The position numbers and the translations under genes were made by a program. A stretch of DNA of 25,654 nt from Allomyces macrogynus ATCC 38327. Taxonomy: Eukaryota > Blastocladiomycota > Blastocladiomycetes > Blastocladiales > Blastocladiaceae. This document shows, in pieces, positions 9,989 through 18,561 of this stretch. The notes beneath the pieces were generated by a model, which saw only the letters and a program-made list of their open reading frames with translations, was not told where the DNA came from and made no database searches. The DNA lies in assembly GCA_000151295.1 (NCBI GenBank), contig GG745335.1, positions 1,114,116 through 1,139,769 on the forward strand, given 5' to 3'. Positions within the stretch are counted from its first letter, which is position 1; every line of letters starts with the position of its first letter.

Positions 9989-12900
9989 ATGAAGCAGCAA
10001 CAACCGCAGCAGCACGCATGGCCGGTCGTGTCCGGTGCCGGTCCCAGCGCCAGCACGGGCCCAGCTGGTAGCGTAACGCCTTGATGTGCGCGGTGTGGGT
10101 CAATGGCACAGCGTCCAAGAGCGGACCGCGGGAGAGGGAGCTCGAACCCGCTTGACACCCAGTTGCCGGCCCTTGAGCCCACTGACAACTGACTGGCGCG
10201 ACTTGCCCTCCCCTGCATCATAGCTACCAACGCGCCCTACGCGTACCCGTACTCGCCACCCCCGCACTCGCACCCGCACCACGCGCCGGCAGACTTTGCC
10301 ACCCACAATCTGCTGCCCCTCCCCGGCCTGCCACCGCCCGTGCCGCACCCCACGGCCGCCCTCGCCGCGCCCGCACCGGATCCCGCCGACGTGCACGCAC
10401 CACCGCCTTCGGGCCGCCGCCGACGCGTCTGGCGCCCCGATCAGGGCCACGCGCCCCCACCCCCACCGACTGCGGCGCCCACCTCGCCGCTGCACTCTCC
10501 GCCCCACGGCGATCCTCTGCCAGGCCTCCAGGACTACCACTCCCCGCCGCCGCCGCCGCACGGCCCGTCCATGGGCAATGGCCACGCGCCCGCTCCCTGG
10601 CCGGCACTTCGCGGCGGCGCCGGCGGATCAACCGCACCCGCACGCGCTCCACCTTCAGCATCCCGCGCCGCGATGCGTCCCAACGACCGACCCACCATGC
10701 TGCCTAGCAGCAGCGGCGGCGGCGGAAACAAGCGCCGCGGTAAGGCGCCGCGGATCACGGCCGGTCCTGTGAGCAAGGCCCCGCGTACGGGCCCTGCATC
10801 GCCGACGGCTGCCAGCTCCCCGCGCCCGCGCAAGGGTAAAGTCCCGCGCGCCGCGCCGAGCAAGGTGCCGCGCACGCCCGCGAGCAAAGTGCCGCGATCC
10901 TCCTCCGCGAGCAAATTACCGCCAGAGGGCCCCGCGCCCGCGAACACCGATAGCGATCTGACCTCGCCCGAGGACGATGTGCCGCCGCCGGACCCGATCC
11001 TCTTGCTCCCGCGCGAGGAGCAGCCGTACACGCTGTATTTCCCGGACCTCGATGTGACTGCGGCGCTCGAAGTGGTTGTGAAGCCGGCTCAGCCGCCTCC
11101 GTCCACGGCGCCATCGGACCCTGCGCGTGGGTCGACGACCAGCCCGCGACGAACCCGAGGAACGTCGACGAGTCCGCGACGAGCGAACGCAGCTCCCGTT
11201 TCGACTCTCTCGTTTCCGCCGCCGCCGGCACCGCCAAGTGCAGTCGAATCGGTCGGGTCAGTCGCCTCATCGCTGCTGCAGTCGGCAAAGCGGCTGTTTT
11301 TCGGTAGCCAGGACGCGGTGACCAAGGATCCAGTGCCAGTTTCTGCTCCCGCGCCTCTGACCTTCCCGCACGGCGATGGGTCCGCTGGCGCGACGGATGG
11401 AGCAACCGCAGGTACGACTTTCGACTTATCTCGAGGAGCCGACGATCAAAGATTCACCCATTTGTTGCGTGCGTAGAGCACCCGCGCTCACCGCGACCGC
11501 CGGCCCCTGGGACTGGGAAATGGCCTCCTCCCTCATTCCCCATGGGCCCCACGAAACCGATTCCCGTGGCCGAATTCGAGGAGATTTCAGAACCCAGCGA
11601 CGACGAGGACCACGGCGAGCCGATGAAGGCCGACGCTGACGGCGACGCTGTAGCCGTCCGGTACCTGCCGCCCCGGCCATCGCTCTCCCTCCCCGATAAC
11701 ACGTACCTGACCTACCGCGACTCGGACCACGTCGAATACGACATGGACGACCGCGACCGGCAATGGACTGACGCGCACAACATCGGCCACGACCTGTTCG
11801 AAGTGGTCATGGACACGCTCGAAAAGGAATGGCACCACTTGACCGCGCACCTGTCGCAGGACGCGCACGCGACCGCCGGCGACCACCCGGACGACGACGG
11901 CAACTGTATTATTTGTGACGACGGCGAGTGCGAGAACGTGAACGCGATCGTCTGGTGTGACGGGTGCAATATCGCCGTGCACCAGGAATGCTACGGCGTG
12001 CCGTATATCCCGGAGGGCCAGTGGCTGTGCCGCCGGTGCATGCACCCGGACTCGACCGCGATTTGCGTCCTATGTGGGCAGTCGGAGGGCGCGCTGAAAC
12101 GCACGACCGATCACAAGTGGGCGCACGTGCTCTGCGCGCTGTGGATCCCGGAAGTCACGATTGCGAATGCGGTCTACATGGAACCGATCGACGTGTCGGA
12201 AGTGCCCGAGGAACGGACGGCGCTCGTGTGCGCGCTGTGCAAGCGCAAGACGGGCGCGTGCATCCAGTGTGTTCACCCGAAATGCTATGCCGCGTTCCAT
12301 GTCACGTGCGCGCGGAATCACGGGCTCTACATGCAGCACGACCGCGTTTATTGCGAAAAGCACTTGCCGCCGAGTTACCGCCGCAAGAAGCGCCGTCGCC
12401 GACGCGTCTCGCATTTGCCGGATTTGCCGCTCGAGGCGCCGGTCGCGGATGGGATCGCTGCGGCGACAGGTGAGGACGTATTGGCTGCCGCCGAGTCGAG
12501 TAATGCCGGTATCTCCGCGACCGCGACGGCAAGTGGATCGAACCCTGGCGTTGGCGCACTGATCCCGTCGCCGCGCGTGCGACACAAGAGCAAATCGGGC
12601 GTGGCAGCACGCAACAGCAAGGCCTCGATCAACAAGTCTGGGCCGCACCCGTACGACTACGTCCAGACCAAACCCGTCGTCCCGACCTACGTGTTCAACC
12701 GGCTCGCCGCGCGGTTCCCTACCGTCGCACCCGACTTGCTTGTGCACATGTGCCGGTACTGGGCGATCAAACGACAGTCACGCGGCGGCACCGCCCTCCT
12801 GCGCCGCCTTGCCCTCGACCCGCACCCTCCGCCCGCGACCGACGCGAAACGGCGGTGCCTCGAGCTGATCCGTTACGACCTCGAGCGCGTGCGGTCCATG

Positions 12901-13648
12901 TGCGACGACGTGCGCCGGCGCGAGCGGCTGAAAGTACAGGCGCTCGCACAGTGGTCGGCAGCGTGGCACACGGCCATGGCGCCGCTCGCGCCGGTATTGA
13001 CCAAGGCGTTGAATGCGATTCGTGCGTTGGACGTGAAGCGGATTTTCCATGAGCCCGTCGACTCGGAGGAAGTGTCGGATTACTTGTCGCTCGTCGCACG
13101 ACCCATGGATTTCCGCACGATGCAGCGCAAGATTGATTTGATGCTGTATGACTCGGTCGACGCGTTCAAGGCTGACCTCGAGTTGACCTGGACCAATTGC
13201 GAGACGTTTAACCCGCCCGACACGATTTATCACCGCGCGGCTGTGCATATGCGCGCCGCGAGCGTGCCGGTGTTGCGCGACTTGGACGCGGCCGTCTCGA
13301 GCACGCTGGTCTTGCCCGAGTTCCCGGCCGAACTGTGGCCCCAGAAGTTTGTGTTCGAGGGCGAGATTGCCGCGGCGCAGTTGGCTGCCGAGGCGGCACG
13401 GGCCAAAGCTGCTGCGACTGCTGAAGCGGCTCCGCCCGCGGCGGCCCCCAGGTCGCGGAAGGGGAAGGGCAAGGCCGAGGACGCCAAGGACGCCAAGAGC
13501 CGTCGCAAGTCGGCGCGGATTTCAGGCGAGGAAGCCCCGCCACCCGAGGTCGTCGACGAGCCTATGGACGTGGACGCGCCCGCAGATCCGAGGACCCGAC
13601 GCCGCCGACGCCGCGATCCCCGCAGCCGACGAGCACTCCGCCAATCAC

Positions 13649-13682
<34 letters not shown>

Positions 13683-15806
13683 GCGCCGCAATCCGAGGAA
13701 CCGTTACTCGTCTCAGACGGCCCGCAATTCACCGTCGGCCAAGCGATCTGGTGCCGGATCAACGAACTCTGGGTGCCGTGCGAAGTCCTCGCGCTCGATC
13801 CGCGGTACCACCGTGCCGTGCAACCGGTCCCGGCCGCCGCACGGTCGCACCGGTTCTCGGCGCGCAGCGAACACGTGTACGTCCGCGTGTGTTACCACGG
13901 GCAGGACACGCAGCCGTGTGTCTGGGTCCTGAACCGCCGGTCGGATCCACTCGGCGAAGATCCGGACGTGGATGGCCGGAAATTGGATTTGATGTATGAG
14001 TGGCGCGGCGGGCCGGTGCTGTTCCAGGCCGCGCGCGACGCGTACCCGGAATTGGCTGCGAAGCATGGGGTGGAGCCGGAGGCGATTGCGGCGGCGATGG
14101 CCAAGTGCGATGAGCTGCGGGAAGAGAGGCAGCAGCGGAAGGTGCAGCAGAAGTTGCGCGAAAAGGAGCGCAAGGCCAAGAAGCGGAGTCGCAAGGGGCC
14201 AGCGGCGCCGGAGGATGGTGCCGCGCAGGCCGACAGTGGCGAGGTGGGCGACGAGACCAAGGAAGGCGATGGTGCGGACCCGGCTGTCGAGCACGACGAG
14301 GACGGTGGTGCCGACGCGCACCCAAAGGCCGCTGACGGTGCGGCTGATGGTCATGGCCAGAGCGAGTCCGAAGACCGTTCAGACGCCGAGCCCGTCTTGA
14401 TTGAAAAGGCCGGCACCAAGCATGTCAAGTCGCGCCGGAAGATGCGATCTAACGCTGCCAGCACTGCCAAGTCTGCTGACGCGACCTCGGCTACCCCTCG
14501 CTCCCGTTCGCCCGGTGCCGACCGCGCCACGTCGCACGAGGACAACGGCGTCGTCTTCTTGGCCGAAAGCCCCAAGGTCCAAGCTGCCGCCGACTCGAGC
14601 GATCACGCCGAGGGCCTGCCGTTCGGGTTCTTTATCGGCCTACACCCGGACCCGCCCATTTCGCTCGACGAAACGACCGACAACACAATTATCCTGTCCC
14701 CGACGATCCGGTTCGCGAACGAGCCGCAGGTCGCCGAGGTCGAGGACGAGGACGTGCGCATGTCGGAGGCAAGCGACGCTGAGGCCGATGGGTCGGGGCA
14801 CGACGAGGACCAAGCGCTCAAGAGCCCTGTTGGCGTGCGTACCCGGTCGTCGCGCCAGTCGACGCCGCCAGTCAAGCGAATGGCCCCTGACGACGAGGAT
14901 GAGGACGACTCGGACGCGCCAAGGAATACGCGTGCGACCAAAGTGCGCAAGACGGCGCAACGCGGCCCCGGACGCGGCCGTGGTCGCAGAGCGCACCCGC
15001 AGCAAGAGTCCCAGCTACGGCTCACCGATCTCGGGTTCTTGCGGCGCACACAGTCGCAAGCGGTGCTGGACGGCGACGACGAGATTGCGTCGTCCGCCGC
15101 CGTCTCCGAGACCAGCGACGACGATGACAACGACGAGGAGATCGAACTCGTGCCCGAGTCCACCGACGCCACCCCCGCGCCGTCCGATACCGAGTCGCAC
15201 GACCTTGTCCCAGCCTCTTACTCGGCCTCGGACACGTCGGACTTGTCGGACGTTGACTCGCCGTCCGCATCACCGGCGCACAAGTCCGGTGCTGCGATGA
15301 AGGCGGGTCCTGCGACTCCCCCACGCACCCGCACTCGCTCACGACCCAAGGACCCAACAGCGGCAGCGGCCGCGACGCCGGTCGGGCCGATGCGCAGATC
15401 GTCGACGCGCCGGCTCGTGATTGGGTCCGACTCGGTCCCGCTTGGCGACGAGTTTGTGCTAATTGTCGAGGCGGCGGCCAAGGCGGCGGCAGCCGAGCAC
15501 AGCCTCTCAGCGTCGATGGCGTCGACACGCGGGCCATCTGCACCGGAGAGCGAAAATGGAAGCGAGAGCAAGGGCGAGGGGGAGGCAGAGGAGGAGGACG
15601 CGAGCGAGGCCGCTGAGGACGCGAGCGAGAGCGACGAGGAAGACGTCGTGGTGGATGTCGATTGCGACGGTGCAGAAAAGGATGAGGCCGAGAAGGGTGT
15701 CGACGGCATGCAGGTTGACCTGGTGGAGGACGAGATGAAGGTCGACCCGGTGGACGATGAGAGCGACCTCGATTCGTTGAGCTCGTTGAGCGACATTGAT
15801 GATTGA
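9989..15806 (+). CDS. BRPF/Nto1-like chromatin reader (EPL1-like, PZP, bromodomain, PWWP); one frame break
   Basis: This encodes a scaffold of a MYST-type histone acetyltransferase complex that reads histone tails. Proposed exons are 9989-10067, 10224-11411 and 11477-15806. The exon 2/3 junction is well supported by phase and an open joined frame; exon 1 is tentative. The N-terminal ~440 residues are Pro/Ser-rich. Then come an EPL1-like motif (VEYDMDDRD), a PHD-zinc knuckle-extended PHD module (11905-12369, starting CIICDDGEC and including HQECYGVPYIPEGQWLCRRC), a YWAIKRQSRGG motif, a bromodomain (about 12970-13280, acetyl-lysine Asn in TNCETFN) and a PWWP domain (about 13720-14040). The PWWP lies in a different frame, so about one base is missing between about 13575 and 13690; total coding length is also one base short of a multiple of three. 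A basic coiled segment and a long acidic tail follow, ending DLDSLSSLSDIDD. The predicted size is about 1865 residues. The architecture matches animal BRPF proteins closely. Confidence 0.88.
10068..10223 (+). other. Proposed intron 1 of the BRPF gene
   Basis: The exon 2 frame runs into a stop upstream at about 10190, so an upstream splice is required. An acceptor with a pyrimidine-rich lead (ending CATCATAG, 10223) joins in phase to a short Gln-rich exon starting at the ATG at 9989 through the donor G-GTAGCG. The donor is weak, so the first exon could lie elsewhere. Confidence 0.4.
11412..11476 (+). other. Intron 2 of the BRPF gene
   Basis: The 65-base intron begins GTACGA and ends GCGTAG. 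Splicing in phase 1 joins DGATA to EHPRSPRPPAPGTG and continues directly into the frame of the EPL1-like and PZP domains, removing a stop at 11474-11476. Confidence 0.75.
13650..13683 (+). repeat. GCC trinucleotide microsatellite in the BRPF coding region
   Basis: About eleven GCC units lie just before the PWWP domain. They encode poly-Ala, poly-Pro or poly-Arg depending on frame. The BRPF frame break lies at or just before this tract, so slippage or a sequencing error is possible. Confidence 0.9.
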
Positions 15807-16416
15807 TGGACGATTGGTGGGTGGATCGAAGGTCTGGTTTTATTTATTCTCGCGCATGGCGACCTGTGGGCCCATGACCCTGCGTGCTTTGACCCATAAT
15901 ACGCATTGACATTTTCTGGGACTTTCTTTTTTTCGCGAGCCTGGTCAGAGCTTGTGGACGGCAAGCGGCGGCGACTAAAGGCGAGTGAAGGCAAGGACAG
16001 CCAGGACGGTTTGGAGCATTTTGATCATTTTGATCAAACACATGACCGCGTAAAAGTCGACAAACGAATCACGGTTTGACCTCGACCGACGACGCACCTT
16101 CACCCTGGAATGACCAGACCGCTGCACAATCGACAACACCCCGCAAAATAATCCCAACACTCCACTTTTCCGAAGAGACCAGCCCTCGATGGCCGCGACG
16201 ATCATTTGTCGAGTTCCAACGTCTATCCCAATGTATGCCAAATGATCACATTCTTGGTCGGACCAAATTGAACCTGATCAACCCAAATGCAACGCTGTGC
16301 CTCCTTTCGCACTCGATCAACAGCTGATAATCCAGCGGCTTTTACGGCCGTTTACACTGTAGCCCGATTGACAACCGATCGAGTCTATTCGAACCCACCG
16401 AATCCACCAGCAGGCC
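15807..16416. other. Intergenic region between BRPF and radial spoke protein 3 genes
   Basis: This 610-base stretch starts with a T-rich 3' region (GGTTTTATTTATT near 15836-15848) that probably belongs to the BRPF 3' UTR. The rest is less GC-rich than the genes and should hold the RSP3 promoter. It contains a tandem TTTTGATCA pair at about 16019-16036. No further gene is visible. Confidence 0.5.
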
Positions 16417-17921
16417 ATGATGAATGCGCAATATGCGTATGCCTCGGAGCCGCGGCCGGCCGTGGCAGCGACCCAGCGCAAGGCCAAGTATCGCTCCGAC
16501 GAACCAGCGGGGTGCGTATTGCTGATGGTGACCAATGAATCATTCGCAACTTGCGTCTGACGGTCCTCGTCCTACCCAGCAATTTGCCCCCAAACCGCCC
16601 CGTGAACATCATGTACGACCGCCGCATCTACCGCGGCAACACCTATGCGTCGCCGATCCTCCCCGCCGTACGCTTTCTCGCTCACCTGCGCGTGGGTAGC
16701 AGTGGCACGAGGGCTGACGCCCATTGATGTCGGTCTAGTACACGCAACCCGATGCGCTCGACCAGCAGCGGCAGATGCAGTTCAAACGCAAGCTGAAAGC
16801 TGCGCGGCGTGCCGAGCTGCAGCGCCGGCCCCGGACGCCCGACGCCGTCGAGGGCCGTATCCACATGGAAGTGCAGACGGAGCTCTACCTCGAGGAACTG
16901 AGCGACACGGTGCCCGAGGCCGCTGTTGGCACGCAGACCGACGCCTTTCTCGACCGCGCGCCGTCGCCGCTCTACGTCCCGGCCAAGCTCGGCGTCGACG
17001 TGGCGACGCAAATCGTCGACGGCGACCTGTTCGACTTTGACGTGGAGGTGGAGCCGCTGCTCGAGGTGCTCGTCGGCAAGACGCTCGACCAGGCGCGTGC
17101 CGAAGTGCTCGAGGAGGCCGAACTTGCCGGGTTGCGCCGCCGGCAGCGGGATTTCGCAGCGCGTCGCCAGGCGGAACTCGTCGAGGTGCAGCGGCTCGAG
17201 CAGGCCGAGCGTCGGCGCGTCGAGGAAAAGGAGCGCCGCAAGGCCGAGGCTGCGCGCGTGCTTGCCGAAAAGCAGGAGTCGGCGGCCAAGGTCGCAGCTG
17301 CATCGTTTGCGGCCGCCTACTTGGCCAACTTGGTGCCCGCCGCGCTCGCGTCGCTCCAGGACGACGGGTTCTTCTACAATGCTCGGGAGCGCGAGATCCA
17401 GCAAATGTTCTTACCGTGGCTCACGAGCCAGGTAGACGCGCGTGTACAGCGGCTCGACGTGGCGCGGCAGCTGCTCGATGGTACTGTTCTGATGCGGCCT
17501 GTTTATGGTCTTCACTCTTCTGACACGCCTGTGTTCGGCGTCGCTAGGGCTCCTGGAAGCGGCCGTCAAGCAGATCACTCCCGCGGCGCCCGCACCGGCA
17601 CCTCAAGCGCAAGCAGCGCCCGCATCGGCCGCGGCCGACACGGACCCGGCCGCAGCGGCAACCTCCAACAACTCGATGGCAGTGGACTCGACCAACCAGC
17701 CCGACCAGCCCACGTTGCCCGACAATGGCGGCGGGTCGGGGAGCGGTGCACCGTCCACGGACGAAGTGTCTGCCAAGGCCACCGACGATGGCGATGGCGA
17801 CGCCACTGCGGCCCCAGAGTCGGAGGCGCAGCCCGCTGACGCACTCAACGACCAGCAAGGGGACCGGCAGCAATCCGAAGGGGAGACGGCTGCGGCAGAC
17901 GCCAGCGCCGAGGAGACGTGA
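16417..17921 (+). CDS. RSP3: Flagellar radial spoke protein 3
   Basis: RSP3 anchors the radial spoke to doublet microtubules in 9+2 axonemes and binds protein kinase A regulatory subunits. Exons are 16417-16511, 16580-16667, 16739-17480 and 17548-17921; all joins keep frame and use GT-AG introns of 67-71 bp. The product is 432 residues. Diagnostic segments are AKYRSDEPA near the start, NIMYDRRIYRGNTYA across exon 2, VQTELYLEELSD, GTQTDAFLDRAPSPLYVPAK, DGDLFDFDVEVEPLLEVLVG and FFYNAREREIQQMFLPWL. A long Arg/Glu coiled coil follows the conserved core, and the C-terminal tail (exon 4) is Ala/Gln/Asp-rich and looks disordered. Two ATGs occur in tandem at 16417 and 16420. All conserved regions are intact, so the organism very probably builds motile flagella. 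Confidence 0.94.
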
Positions 17922-18255
17922 TTGACGACGTGACGTGCCGGGAATGGGGAGTGGGGTTGAGACTTGACGCGGAGGTGTGCACTGCTGCTCGGGCCCGCGC
18001 GAGGAACCTCTGTTTGAATGGAATAATTGTCCTCTTTTCCTCTGCCGCGTTGTTAAACGTGCTTGTTGCCAAGGTCGTGGCGAGACGCGTCGGCGGATGG
18101 CGGGCGCTTGTTGCACTGACAGTTGGCGCGCCCCCTTGCCGCTCCTCCCTGGTCCAGTCGGCACTGGCCGGCATCAAGGGCCACCAAGCCATTCCACCGG
18201 CGCAGAGAGCATCCTCACGCGATTGTTGCAAACCAGCACGCGGACACGACACACG
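17922..18255. other. Intergenic region after RSP3
   Basis: About 330 bases between the RSP3 stop and the first in-frame ATG that could belong to M1 copy 2. An open frame runs through it but has no recognisable similarity. It should contain the RSP3 3' UTR and distal promoter sequence of M1 copy 2. Confidence 0.45.
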
Positions 18256-18561
18256 ATGCACGCCGCCGCTGCACGGTTTCTGTCGACCCGAACCAGCAGC
18301 GTCGGAGCCGGTTGGAGGCCGCCCCGGCATATTTCCCGTCACGACCGCGTCAACTTGCTTGCCTCTCCGACAACGACGGCAACAGGATCACGCAACGTCA
18401 ACGTTTGGCGAGCGGCGCCGAGCCGGTATAAGTACAGTGCGTCTCCCGCTTGGAACAGCTGGACTGCGAGCAATCGACTTGCATCAACGAACAATCACCG
18501 TGTCCGTCCACCATCCGGACTCTGGCAAGCGCGAACCTTCAGCAACTCGACCACCGCCAGC
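18256..18561 (+). other. Possible in-frame mitochondrial presequence upstream of M1 copy 2
   Basis: An ATG at 18256 opens 102 codons that run in frame without a stop into the conserved start at 18562. The peptide begins MHAAAARFLSTRTSSVGAGW, is rich in Arg, Ser, Ala and Thr, and has almost no acidic residue, as expected of a mitochondrial targeting signal. A TATA-like box lies inside it, which suggests the short form is also or instead made. Long open frames arise by chance in GC-rich DNA, so this is a hypothesis. Confidence 0.35.
18427..18432 (+). promoter_or_regulatory. TATA-like box upstream of M1 copy 2 (short form)
   Basis: TATAAG in the context GCCGGTATAAGTAC lies 135 bases before the ATG at 18562, paralleling the TATAAA upstream of copy 1. 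Confidence 0.45.

Noticed and set aside
9718..10071. Open frame with a CADCSKFRARC-like cysteine motif
   Set aside because: It looks faintly like a fungal Zn2Cys6 start, but the cysteine spacing and number do not fit and nothing else in the frame resembles a transcription factor.
13549..13588. A tiny intron as explanation for the BRPF frame break
   Set aside because: GT and AG pairs exist, but the intron would be under 40 bases, far shorter than the 63-164 bp introns seen in the other genes here.
14401..15300. Second 299-codon frame overlapping the BRPF acidic tail
   Set aside because: Composition is Arg/Thr/Pro-rich and patternless, while the overlapping frame encodes a coherent acidic tail ending at the BRPF stop.
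16019..16036. Tandem TTTTGATCA pair
   Set aside because: Two short AT-rich units in an intergenic region are well within chance; no further copies nearby.
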